Assembly: GCA_936450465.1 (NCBI GenBank)
Contig: OW388303.1
Location: forward strand, 9,765,021-9,829,020
DNA: 64,000 nt
DNA from: Gibbula magus
Lineage: Eukaryota; Mollusca; Gastropoda; Trochida; Trochidae
Direction of reading: 5' to 3'
Positions 1 through 17,236 of this stretch are shown piece after piece; position 1 is the first letter of the stretch, and the number at the start of each line of letters is the position of its first letter. Both the position numbers and the translations under genes were made by a program. The notes under the pieces were generated by a model that was not told the origin of the DNA, did not search any database, and saw nothing but the letters and a program-made list of their open reading frames with translations.

Positions 1-342
<342 letters not shown>

Positions 343-400
343 ATTCTTGAACTGATAATGACGTAAAATATTGTCTCCATGTGTTTTGAGATATATCTGC

Positions 401-406
401 AATAAA
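401..406 (+). terminator. polyadenylation signal of actin-1
   Basis: AATAAA lies 59 bases after the stop codon, in a 3' UTR similar to those of actin-2 and actin-4 (a TGTTTTGAGATA-like stretch just before the signal). Confidence 0.7.
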
Positions 407-3400
407 TGTAGCAGAACAATCCAGTGTTTGCTTTCTTTTTACTTAAGTAGATACTATCGACTGTGACTCTACGAATGAAAATGACCTCCAATGATGGGAC
501 AAATATGCGTAAAGTATTGAAGACATGCACTTGTCACTGATGTGGAATTATCTATATCCATATGACATATTCCAGTCAATTGAAAGCAGACAAAGGCAAT
601 CATACGAGATAGATAAAAACAAATACAGATAAAATAATAAGTTTGCCGTCAAAGGGTGAGGGTTAATTGTTTGCCGATATATTGCAAGTTGTACTAATCA
701 TTTTATGCAAACTACTAATATGAAACACACGACATGTCAATATATTTCACGTTATTCCTAAAATATAAAAAATAGCAAACATTACGATAATACATTTATA
801 TTATAATAAATGCATTATTCGTTAAGTATGACAATCGCATCAGGGCACTGATAACCAAAAATAACAGAAAACAGAAAAGTTGAAAGGAGGTTAACTCATT
901 GCAAAAGGGGTTGGTTGGGGTCACCTTGCGGATCCCTCAAATTTGCATGCACGAATTTTAAAAAGGGGGAGGGGCTCTGAACCACCGCCCCCTCCGGAAA
1001 CATCACTGGGTATGGATTGATTATTGGTTTTATCATTGATCAATGAATAATTGAATGAATCCTTTTATTTACCCCGGTAGTCAATCCGAAGATCATTTAA
1101 CAAAGACAATAACATAAGATTACATAGCATTCAGGGTTTTTCATAACATCATATTTGGTTTTGATACATGTCATTTTACCATATGTGCTGATTTTCGTTC
1201 AAATACGTTTCCTCACAATGCATATTCATACCCAATCACTAAATATGGTAAATACTTGTTTCCAATGAAAATCGAGTAACAACCAATAAGTGCACAGAAA
1301 GCGAAACTACAGGTCCCATTAACATGTACAGAACCATTTACATGACATACCAACACTAAGTGGTCTTTTTGTCTGTTGTAGATAAGTTTGACTCAAATGA
1401 CCCGCGTCATGGTACATAATCCGGTTTCAAATCAGAAATCACTACTTTCACTGATATATCGCTACTTCTCGAAGTAATTTATAATTTATAACGTTTCACG
1501 TATGTTATTTCAACAGCGCACTTAACGCCACGTTCTACATTTACATTGGCATGAACAAATCCATAAATATTGAAAAGAATAGTTTCCTGTTTTACACATG
1601 TATGTTCACAATTAATAATAATATGGCAGTCATACACATTACAGAGTCTTTCACAAACATCACACTATTTCGAGAAATTCTTTAGATGATAAATTTTCTC
1701 TGTAGTGTTGATAAAAATACATCAACTTACCTATGATATAATATGTACACCGAATGCCTACATTTAAGTCCGTCATTATGGGACGTATATCATTTCATCT
1801 AGTATTAACTGGATTAATGTTTTGCTGTGACAGCGAGTGTAATGTCAAGTCACCGAAATCTAATCAGTCTTCATTTTCCATAGGAGAATATGTGTGTAAT
1901 ATATAAAGAGAATCCAGTGAAGGGTTGTTGATATATCCCACTGACATGGGTAACATGGCAAAGTTAAGTTGTGACCTTGAAAAAAAGGTCAAGGTCACAA
2001 ACTATGGGGAACATTAATCTCTCTGTGGTGAAACTATATCCAAATCAATAATCAAGTGAATATAAAAAAAACTATCTTCCATTATATATGAAGGTATTCC
2101 TTGTCTTACCTATACATACGTACGTAAGGACGTATACTGTCGAATACAATATCCCACCGCGAATCTACATATGGTCGTATTGTGAATTGATATAACTCAT
2201 CTTGAGGACATACTTATATGAGACGTGTCCCATGAGTAGTCGGCTTAAGTATGTTCTCTTTGTCCAATGTTTTTTCCCCTATCTTTTAATGGACTCATTA
2301 GCAAAGGTACAGCACATATTTTACACATCTGATTAATGTGATCTTTGATAGAGTAGTCATCCTGAGGCACTGGTGTATCATATGTAGCATAAAACGATAC
2401 TTATCTTTCCCCTTGGACATTGTATAATGAACATATTCATGTATGTGCGTATATATTTTTAAAAATAACAAGAGTGTCTTGCAGTTATGTCAATTTAAAC
2501 ATATCCATAGACGTATGGTATGATTTCAAGTAACATTCAATAATCAAACATTTGGATTGTTTGATATATTAACATCCGCAATGTATTCCAGTGAACTTCT
2601 TACCTATGTCATTCTCTATGAAGCCTACTTGAACATTGTTATTTAAACTACCAGGCAAAAGAATGTACATACCTCTGTTAGTATTATCATGGTATGGTTT
2701 TCAATTGCAAATATCTCAAGTTTTCGATGTCATACTCTAAAATTGAATAGTACAGGCTGTTAGTCAGCAGTCAAAGAATACTTGTAAATGTTTTTTTTTA
2801 ATTTAAAAAATGAAATTCTAAATTTAAAAATCCTTCAAAACTTATTTTGGATAAAAAAAAACTCCTCATCAACATTTGTGAAAATTAATAAATGTGCCTG
2901 ATTCAGCACGCACTTACAACATTTTAAGCATGGTCATGTTGATGTTAATTTCATTTCTTATCCCTGTCTTCATTAAAAAAATATATTCTAACTAAAATTT
3001 GACAGTCACCAATTAATTTATTCAAGCTACTGCAGATAAGTATTATTGTATCGTGTCATAGTCAAATGCATCAATTTCTGATTTCTTTTTAAATACTGAA
3101 TTAATCGAAACTGAGGTGTGTACTTTCTTTTACCTGGCAGTTTACTTATTACTGATTTGTTTGTACCAATTTAAGAGGTCAAACAGAATGGGGATCATGA
3201 TATATTGAAATATAACAGAACCAAGTTCCTTATAAGGTTGAAATATACTTAGAGTAAGATTAAAACAGCTGAATTTGTATCGATTTCTACTTGAGGCTTT
3301 AAACCTATGGGACACCTCTCATACACTAAAACCAAAACAAGATAGAGCAACTTCCTACGCATCTCTACTGCCTAACATTCCAAGTTTTAAATCATGCAAT

Positions 3401-4700
3401 GTCAAAAACCAAAGTGAAAATATAATTGTATAGCGGAGTGAAAATATATTTGTGTACAGGATAAAAGTATATTTCATATGGGATTGAAAGTACATCTGCA
3501 TATAAGAGCAAAAGTATATTTGTTTACGAGAGGGAAAGTATATTTTCATATAGACATAAGTGGAAAGACTTATGGTGTCACCTGGGTAAGTGACTTTATT
3601 CAACGTGTGCCTCTGTTAACCCAGCAGTAAGTGGGTACCTGGTGTAAGATGTGGAGGAAGCGACCTTTAAGCGCATTGCGGCAGCCCAGGTTAGACCAGG
3701 GTAATAATGTGACAACCATGCGCTTTGAGCATACCTTTATGGCGTGGATACTGCGCAATATAAATGCCACTATTATTTATTATATATATTATATACTATA
3801 GTGAAAGTATATTTGCAAATGCATGCAGGATTTAAGTATATTGCTCATTGAATTACAAATACATTGGCATAAGGGAGGGAAACTATACATTGTACATTTG
3901 TATGTGCATGAGAGATTAAAATCATATGCCGATAAAGGAGTGAAAATATATTTGCATACAGAAAATGATGATGCATACAGTAGTCCATGTTCATTAGCAT
4001 CGATGACAGGAGACAGGAGTAAACGCACGTTCATACATGAATGAAAGTATACTTTCATACGGGAGCGGAAGTATATTTAATAAACTTTGTGATGACATCT
4101 GTGAGTTAATGTCATTCAATGTAACAGGTACAAGGGAAGTTATTTGTCATGTTTTAATGCTGAGTTTTATTCAACATAACCAATTCATCGCAATGGAGTA
4201 ATTCACATCATGCATGAATATGTTTAGTATTAAAACCTTTCAGGAACATTTATTTGCATACTGGAAGTTGCATTTTGTATTAATTAAAATGTTTAATAAT
4301 ATTTAACATTTTGCCGGACTTATTGCTTGACTAGACTTATAAAACTACAGAGAGAGCACATATTCCGAATCGATCGAAAAAGTAAATATACATAGTTAAC
4401 AAGTTTTTCAAAAACTGCCAATTGAAGCCACAGTAATTACTTGTCTACTGTTGAAAAAAGCAGTTTTAGGCGCTTAACCACTTTCATAAACAACACGAGC
4501 TTCCATTAATGTTTTAAAAATAGTTTGACGATCCATACACATGGTTGTTGCGTAGATTTTTCTTTTATTACATTATACATACATCAAATGAAACAATTGT
4601 TCCGAGTTTTGATGGAATGAGCACAGGACGGGCGTATGTAACACTATAACCACATTACCCTTACATACACGGATTCATTTCATGTTAATAAGATTAACGA
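407..4700. other. actin-1/actin-2 intergenic unit, no gene seen
   Basis: This AT-rich DNA holds no convincing coding region. Much of it recurs between other actin genes: 2700-3140 matches 13430-13800, and 1150-1290 matches 23830-23945. It was therefore duplicated together with the genes. It contains an octamer-bearing minisatellite (3415-4080) and an inverted pair of AAGGTCA-type half-sites near 1970-2000. Short open frames at 3355-3603 and 3789-4058 run through the minisatellite and look like chance frames. Confidence 0.7.
3415..4080. repeat. degenerate ~25-bp minisatellite with ATTTGCAT octamers, interrupted
   Basis: Units of the type TATATTTGCATACAGGAGTG recur with variation at 3415-3560 and 3790-4080, separated by about 230 bases of other sequence. 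An exact ATTTGCAT (the reverse of the POU-factor octamer) sits at 3950-3957, and another just outside at 4252-4259. Related arrays follow actin-2 (6540-6600), actin-3 (12545-12660, 13130-13290) and actin-4 (17760-17990). Confidence 0.65.
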
Positions 4701-4734
4701 CGACCCGTGAACGCATTTTCTCAACGGGGGATCA

Positions 4735-6296
<1,562 letters not shown>

Positions 6297-6363
6297 ATTA
6301 TATATTAATCCGATCCTAATAATGATTAATATATTGTATCCAAGTGTTTTAAAATACATCTGC

Positions 6364-6369
6364 AATAAA
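6364..6369 (+). terminator. polyadenylation signal of actin-2
   Basis: AATAAA lies 68 bases after the stop, in the same context as the actin-1 and actin-4 signals. Confidence 0.75.
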
Positions 6370-9170
6370 TGTTTCATAACAATCTAGTTTTTATTTTATT
6401 TTTCTTTAAGATTAAATCGAACATTTGAACCTAATGTTTATATAAGTCACGTGACATGAAGTTGCCCTGCTTTTAAATGAACTGTCGTATACAAATAACT
6501 TAAAAGGTACAAATGTCATTAACATGTGTAAGGGATAACCAAATATGCAAACGGAAGTAGATTTGCAGCAAGATTTGCATACCGGAATAGAGATACATTG
6601 AATTTCGCATACAGACACTAATTGTATGTCTGTATCTAGGAATGATAGGAAGATATATACAGTACGGTAATTTCTCAGCACAAATCAGTACATATCAATA
6701 AAATCAAATCATTTATAATGTTTGACTTTATGTCATTTCAACCACATATTTAAAGTGGCCGTTCTGTCGGTTAAACCGCCATCTTCTATTTCGTGCATTA
6801 CGTGAAAGGAAAATACGCTATATTGTAACTAATTATACAACTTTTTAATGATAAAAGATATACACTGATAAAATGTCCACATAGTAACTCACTCGCAGCG
6901 CCGGTGAATGGATTCAAATTTGAGCTTGTCTTTATCTTGTCGTGAACTATAAATTCATCAAAATAATACCTATATAAATATGTTTAATGTTACTGTGTTT
7001 TAAGTATGTATTATTAGCATATCTATGTAAACAGCTATATCCTCTCGAATTTCGTTTTTGGTTGTGACATTTTGTTATGAGCAAGATGTTTAAATTATGA
7101 TTTATAATTGGGATGCATTTAATAAGATTAGAATAAAAATCAATTAACTTGAAAGGCTACAGCAACGGCAGTTTTCCTCAATAAGTAGAAACTGATATAA
7201 ATTAATAAAACGGTAATCACCTCTCCAAAACTTGTAAATTGAAAAATAATGTTTTGTGGTTAAATGAAAATAGCTATCCTTTGGTCCTTACCTAATGTAT
7301 TGAAGAATATGAGCTATGCAATAATTAAACGTTGTTTTTTTATGCGATTCTTACATATGTTGACGTATATGACACGTCATGATGATAAAATAAACGTAAC
7401 ATAAACGTATACTCGATAAATGTGTTTTCCTCGAAAAGGGCTATTTGAGTTTGTAAAAACAATTGATCATAAACATGCTGATAAATAAAGAAGACCAAAT
7501 CTGAGACATATACCAACAAAATTTTACTTGTGTTATTTACATCCGACATAGTCCAAGGACATATGCTAATAAGCAAAACCCTTAAAGGATAGATGCAATG
7601 ACGTATGGTCCAAATCGGATTCATTAAAATGGGATGTCAATTTGACAATTGCTTGATTTTAAATTTCTGAAATCGTTCCCTAAATTACTTATATACGCCT
7701 TTTTAAAAATTGCCTAATTTAGCCCAGACGACCAGAATGAAAGTCTGCCGGGTTGTGGCCCGTAAAAGGGATGATTTCTGTGACGTATCTTGAGGAATCT
7801 GATTTTCGGCGATAGTCATAATTCAACGTAATTTTGCAACATTTTGATTGTAAATTTCACAAAGAAATCTTCAATAAACCAACTTAAATTTCCAATATAT
7901 CGAATGTTTAGATATCCAACTAGGTAATTCCGCAGATGACAATTACACAATTAATACATAAACATGTCTTTTTTGCGATGTAATACACCTCATAAATTCA
8001 TTTAGCGGCAGTGATAATCATCATTAATTAATTAACTAGACTCGGCGGAGCAGCTGTCTAGCCGGCCCCGTCTGTCGCTTATCACAGTAACGCCTCAGTG
8101 AGCATTTTCAAAATGATTGCTAAAACCAATTGCGGTAGTGTTAAAATGGTTGAATTAAAATCGTCTTAATTATCAATTGCAAGTGTATATTGTCTCGATT
8201 TCATGCTCAATTGATTCCGATATACAATATACGTAGAGGTAATCATCTGCCATTCTTGAGAAAACTGCATTTCATCTGATCTTTAAGAGTTAAATGCATA
8301 GATCTTTGAAGTCACTCGGTCCACATGGCCACTGAAAGATGAGTTTTCATTGTTAAAGAAGCAGGGATATAGCATGAGGTTTCCCCTTTCCCCGCTAGGG
8401 GATTTTGCTTAAAATTCAGGCCATGTAAAACAGAGGTAAGGATCGGAAATCTGAAGGGAGTAACCTCTCTGGGAAGAGAATGACCTTTAACAGAATATGA
8501 ACTTTAATGACAATTGTCACATGGTTTTGATGTACAAGCGGCCTCACCCCCGGCCGAGACCCGAGGCGTGTTCAGTCACACGAATACTGACTTGGCACGT
8601 ATGCGTGAACAGGCAAAAGGCTACTGAACGGAGTCGTGACGTCGCGAGTACTTCTGAATATAGTTTCAGAATATCATCACAATTTTGAAAAGAGAGATGC
8701 CGTGTACAATGTTACAAATTTCGATTGAGGTGGTAATAAAAGATAGAAAAAATTAGGTAATCAAACTTTGTGACACGCAAATCAAGTCGGAGTCTGAATA
8801 CTCGCTTGGCGAGATTGCTCCAAAGTGTTCACGCGTGTATTCGCAGGTACTCACGGTTTCGTTTTTGTTCAGATGCGGGCACTTGCGAAAACTTGCGGGT
8901 ATTCACTCTGCTAACACTCTCCTGACAGATAAGGTTACTTACTGCCCATAGCAATCCCCTCCAACACGGGGATTCTACCACCTCTATCACAGAGAAGCCT
9001 ACATCCGGTGCAACAAATTCCACACAGGTAAGGAAGAGATGTAACCATTTCAACCAGCTCGATGGACGGACCCATCCCACTTCCTTCGACTTTCTCAGCA
9101 AAAGAAACAAGAGTGCTCCGAGAGCACAATAACTCCGGGGTCTGCCCTATTGATGCAGAACATATTCTCA
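6370..9170. other. actin-2/actin-3 intergenic unit, no gene seen
   Basis: No convincing coding region. Octamer-type repeat units occur around 6540-6600. The stretch around 7250-7400 is similar to 15280-15400 and 24990-25080, and 8415-8500 to 14793-14870, so this is again duplicated array DNA. From about 8500 on it no longer resembles the promoter-proximal DNA of the other copies. Confidence 0.6.
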
Positions 9171-9171
9171 A

Positions 9172-9765
9172 AATAAGCAGTTTAAATGTAAGGGTAATTT
9201 AAGAAAGATTTGGTCTTATCATTAAGATCTGCATTTAACATGATCTTTGCTCTGCTTGAAAATAATGACATCGTCTGAATGATCTAGCGAAATTAAATAA
9301 GCATGTCAAATACCAAAGGTCTATCGGCGATCAGTCAAACACTATGACCATGGTTAAGTCTTTCAAAAAATGCATCCAAAATCAATGTCTTAATCAAATG
9401 AATTAAACGTTATGATGAAGTCAAAGTTCCTATTAGTGTGTCTTCCATCAAGGCCAAGGTTAGAAGGTACAAAAATATATGACTATATCAATGGTCAATG
9501 TCAAGGGAAAAAACATATATATCAGATAGATATAGACAGATTTCAAAGAAGACAGGTACTTTCAATCTTAAATCTGAGCGCTCTAAGAAAACGGCCTAAA
9601 TTTTAAAATAGTTCTTCGACTGGCTCCAAAAAAAGGCCAAGCTTATCAACGATGCACATCCAAAGGAGGTCTAAAGTTGCAGAAAGATTGATCCAAATCT
9701 GTCGGAGGAGTTGATTTCAGAACACAGGTACCGGTTTTGGGACGAACGGACGGACGGACAGACCA
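9172..9765. repeat. interspersed repeat, copy 1 (second copy at 29985-30580)
   Basis: About 600 bases are similar to 29985-30580, beginning AAGCAGTTTAAATGTAAG and ending in GATTTCAGAACACAGGTAC followed by a GACG/GACA-rich tail (ACGGACGGACGGACAGACC). I do not recognise the family. It lies where the actin-3 promoter should be, so its arrival may be connected with loss of the TATA/E-box block. Confidence 0.6.
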
Positions 9766-10057
9766 GTGACCAGATCTATTCAATACTTCAGAAGGAAGAA
9801 ACCCATCGAGTTACAGTCCTGTGACAACAAGCACCGTCTGACTGTTCAAACCAAAAGTTCCAAAGGGCTCATACACATTATAACGAGGAACAACGTCAAT
9901 AAGCTATATAAGTTGCCCCTATACAAGACCACAGGACTTGATACTGCAGATGAGACCACTATCTACCCTGCTAACTTTGACTTCGACCCCGACGTCCTGG
10001 CCAACATCCTCTGTTGACCCCATCCTACAGTCCAGCATCCAGATGTAGGACAAAAGA

Positions 10058-10116
10058 ACCCCCCCTCCCCCCCACACACACACACAAACACACCCCCCAC
10101 CACACACACACGCGCG
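10058..10116. repeat. C-rich and (CA)n simple repeat
   Basis: C-runs alternate with ACACAC tracts. It lies between the interspersed repeat and actin-3. Confidence 0.8.
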
Positions 10117-10340
10117 GGAACCCCGCCAACCAACACAACTCACAGGCCAAGCAACCTGAGGTGGGAAACTAGCAAGGCCCAAGAGTCTCTAAATGAAAAT
10201 GAGAAATGAAAATGTCTATCGACTTGCCCTTGTGTGAAGGCGACAGTTACCATCTTACCTAATCTAATCAGTCTCCAGTCAATAACACTCCCATCTCTCA
10301 GTTCACTTGTATTTTCTAGATTCAACTTCTATCTTCAACT

Positions 10341-11666
<1,326 letters not shown>

Positions 11667-11730
11667 ATTCTGGTTCTGTTCCTGATAATGACGTAATCTA
11701 TTGTATCAATGTGTTTTGAGATGTATCTTG

Positions 11731-11736
11731 GATAAA
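11731..11736 (+). terminator. degraded polyadenylation signal of actin-3 (GATAAA)
   Basis: The position that is AATAAA in actin-1, -2 and -4 reads GATAAA here, a weak variant. Confidence 0.5.
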
Positions 11737-12544
11737 TGCCTTCGAACAATCTAGTTTATATTTTCTTATGATTAAAGAAGAAATCGATAATTTGAACCAC
11801 ATGTTAATATAAGCCACATAACATCAAATATTTAAAACACGATGACTTAAATTGAACTGTCATATTAAGAATGATAATAACTTAAAATCGCAAACAACCA
11901 TTACGACGCGTTTGGCATCAAATATACCTACAGTATTTAAAATTCTTCGGACAAACGGAGTAAAACCAAAGTTATTCAGTCTCAGAAATGCGAAATACAA
12001 AATAGCTGAGTATTGACATTTATCATTCTAAAACAACACTGACAATCATTTAAGGTAAAAACATAATGATACCTGCCTGAGGTAAACTCTGTTTTGTGCA
12101 AAAGACATTCAATATAATAATACAATAATATAATGAACATATGATCACAATCTATTAGTTTTATTTATTAAATATTGTACATGTTTAAAAAGTATGATTT
12201 TGTCTTCCTTAGCAAGATGGACATTTCATTTTAAAATTGTTTCCAATGTTGGTCTAACACCTAAATCTAGATTTTTTTTAAAACAAAATAACTTACATTC
12301 AATATAATAATGATTTTCACATAAACAAGAAATTTCATCTGATAAATTTATTCTGAAAAGGTAATCATTTATACTGCTACATTAACCTTGCATGTAGGAC
12401 ACTTAATCCTCTATTATTGCTGTTGTAGAAAAAGGGAGCTTTCATGTACGTGGTTGTTACACATGTTTAAACTCTGCACTTGATTATAAGGTCTTGATAT
12501 ATTACCCGTCAACGTCTCTGAAGGCACAAATGTGTATTTGTAAC

Positions 12545-13290
12545 TACATAGAGTCTGTATATTTGCATATAAGAGGGAAATATATTTCCACACACGAGTA
12601 AACGTATATTTGCATACGGGAGTTGAAGTAACTTTTGCATACAGGAATTAAACTACTTTTGAACTAGAAATGTGTGCATGTGATGCACTGTGATGTCCCC
12701 CGTTCCAACTTTCTATCCAACCTTGTCCTCTTAACATTATGTTTCACTTATGATTTTGAGATGAAGGTCGGAAAAGGCACCACTCCAACACTAGGTCTAA
12801 CCACACACGAAGTTTTGTTAAAACATACTGCATTAATTTTGAAAAAAGGCCGGAAAAGTTCACTACCCCAATATGCAATAGGTTCAAACTGTTTCCATGG
12901 AAACCAGAAGAAATTTCTTTTTTTTAAAAACCATAATAACCTAGGTAGCAAAAGGCACCACTCCAACACTAGGTCTAACCACACACCAAGTTTCATTAAA
13001 AAAAATACTCATCTCGTGAGGTAAAACCTTTAAATATAATCACTCGTGGCTGCGCCACTTGCGATAATATAAACTTTCTACCTCACTCGATGAGATAAAC
13101 ATGGTATTTGTCAAGAAAAGCCAAATATCCTCTATGTATTTGCATAGAAGAGTGAACGCATATTTGCATATAAGAGTGGAAGTATATTAGCAGTAAGAAA
13201 CTGAAATTTATTTGCACACAGGGTTAAAGGTACATTTGCATAAAACTGCATCTAAATTTGCATGTATACAGTATCTGCATACGGAAGTGA
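12545..13290. repeat. octamer-bearing minisatellite downstream of actin-3 (two blocks)
   Basis: Blocks at 12545-12660 and 13130-13290 carry the degenerate ~25-bp unit. Exact ATTTGCAT octamers lie at 12561, 12608, 13138, 13162, 13234 and 13256. Confidence 0.65.
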
Positions 13291-13865
13291 TACATTTTGT
13301 ATGTGCGTACATGAAAAAAGTAGATATATGACACGAGATGGAACATAAACTATAGGGCAAAAGAAAGTACTAACTTCTGTTGATTTCATCATAATGTATG
13401 ATTTAAAATGTAAACAACTCATCGATGTCATAATCTAAAACTGAAAAGTACAGGTGTTTGGTCAGTAGTCAAAGAATACTTCTACATGAACATATGTTTT
13501 AAAAAGACATTTTAAATTGTTTCAATATTTTTGATGATACACAACTGTTCATCGACATATAAGACACTTCATTCAAACTACTTGTGAAATATATATATTT
13601 GGGTCATGATGGTGTAACTTTCATTTCTTACCCTTGTCTTCATTAACAAATATATTTTTACTAAATTTTAACCACATTCCCCAATTACTTCATTCAAACT
13701 GTTGCAGGTAAGTATTATTGTATCGTGCCATAGTCAAATGCATCTGATATCTTTTTAATATTGAATTAATCCAAACCAACTGAGGTGAGTACTTTCTTTT
13801 GCCCGTTAGTGTAAAACTGAATGCAGGTATCAGAACTGAAAGTATATTGAATTTATATTAAGTAG

Positions 13866-13911
13866 GAGGGCTAGGGGTGGGGGGTGGGGAAGGGGGGGGG
13901 GGGGGGGGGGT
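13866..13911 (+). repeat. G-rich tract, potential G-quadruplex
   Basis: Runs of 3 to more than 15 G separated by one or two bases satisfy the usual G3+ quadruplex pattern. Assembly length of the longest run may be uncertain. Confidence 0.7.
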
Positions 13912-15604
13912 AGATTTCCCGATACAGAGAAAAAAAAGCATATTTTCACACTTGGACTTGGACTTGGACTTGTATGTTCATGCCATGTTTACATTTCACC
14001 ATTAAAACTGTGACACCTCAAGAACTGTTTTATTTTGGTATTTTTGTGGAAAAAATGTGTCGTGAATCTAAGTATGTCCTAAAGATAGCAATTCACCACA
14101 ACATTTGCTTAAAAAAAGTCTCTATCTAAAATGATATTTCATATTTAGCTTATATATATATGCATTTGACTGAAACATGGAAACACATATTCAAGGTAAT
14201 ATGTAGATAGTCACTCTGTAATTAACTGTATTAATTAAGGAAAACAATAATTCATTTTAAAAATATTGATTCATCAATCATAAAGAACGTTTAGTTTTAA
14301 ATGGCACATTTTACAATAAATTAACACTGAAGTAAAATCAAAGGCATACTAATCAAACTCAATATATGATGGAGACAACTCCTTATTGGCATATTTATTT
14401 CTTTTGAAACATATCACTCAAAAGAGGTTGCAGAGCAAACTGAAACAAAAAATATAAAAAAGGCGCAACCCCACAGTTAACAAAACAAACCCGTTGAATA
14501 TTAAATGTGAGTGTGAAGTTATTCAATAAACGTGGTCACAAACATCATAAATGCCATGCAAATCTAAAGATGACAGGCTCACAGAAACAAAAGTAAGTTT
14601 ATGATCAATTGTTTTCATAAAATCAAATAGCATAATTCGAGGAAAACACAGTAAACGAGAAAATGTTTATGTAACGTTTATTTTATCATCATGACGTGTC
14701 ATTGGCAAATATCACTTTTACAACGGCGTCGCTGGGTGCACAACCAGATTCATTTGCAACCAATGAGAACACTCCATTTCTTCCCTCGTATTCAGGCCAT
14801 GTAGAACAGATGTTAGGATAGGAACTCTGAAGGGAGTAACCTCTGTGGGAAGAGAATGACGTAAAATGCTCTAGCTTTAAAATGTTAATGTTAGGCACTA
14901 TTCTGTACATCTCTATAGAATAACACCGTTGGTAACGTTTGACTTTATGTGATTTTTACAACATAGGTAATGTACCGTCATGGTATGGTCAGACATATAT
15001 AATCAAGGAGATTGAATTCTAATTGGATATTTCACATTATGCATGATTATTTTATTATCAAAACTTTCACGATACACGTAATTAATTTTCATATTGGTTT
15101 TGTCATTTTGTAATAAGCAAGGTGTTTGAATTATAATTAATATTTGGGAAACATTTAATAAAATTACAATGAAAAAGAATCAATTTAAAGGCTACAGTTA
15201 CAGCAATGTTTGTACATATGTTTGTATATCTCTAGTAACCTTTCTAAAACGTGGCAATTGAAAAATAATAAAACAGCTGGCCTTTTGTGCTCATCTAGTA
15301 TATTGAAAAATATGATCTATGCAATAATTAAACGTTGTATTTTGATACGATTCTTACACATGTTGATCCCATAATTTGTAAGTACATTGAAGGACTTCCT
15401 ATTATCATATAAGACATACACTTTGAGTTTCCTTAAGAGAAACTGGAGAGTTTTTATCTCAACAGGCTCACCTTTACATGGTTTGGATGGATTAGGTCAT
15501 GTTGAGCGTAATACTGTATAAAGTCGTACCAATATGAGCCTTCCTATTATTACACAGACGGATACATTTCATGTTAATACTTTAATGATACACTGGGGAG
15601 GCAT

Positions 15605-17166
<1,562 letters not shown>

Positions 17167-17230
17167 TTGTTGTATCTGATCATAATAATGACGTTATATA
17201 TTGTATCAATGTGTATTGAGATACATCTAA

Positions 17231-17236
17231 AATAAA
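17231..17236 (+). terminator. polyadenylation signal of actin-4
   Basis: AATAAA lies 65 bases after the stop codon, in the conserved 3' UTR context. Confidence 0.75.

Larger units (their letters stand above)
11740..15600. other. actin-3/actin-4 intergenic unit, no gene seen
   Basis: Non-coding DNA with stretches shared with other units: 13430-13800 resembles 2700-3140, 14340-14480 resembles 18890-19030, and 15280-15400 resembles 7250-7400. It contains two octamer minisatellite blocks and a long G tract. The open frame at 12674-13024 contains an internal duplication (GGCACCACTCCAACACTAGG at about 12775 and 12955) and looks like chance coding. Confidence 0.6.

Noticed and set aside
13866..13911. 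Telomere-like or switch-like G repeat
   Set aside because: The runs are irregular, without a TTAGGG-type unit. It is a simple G-rich tract.
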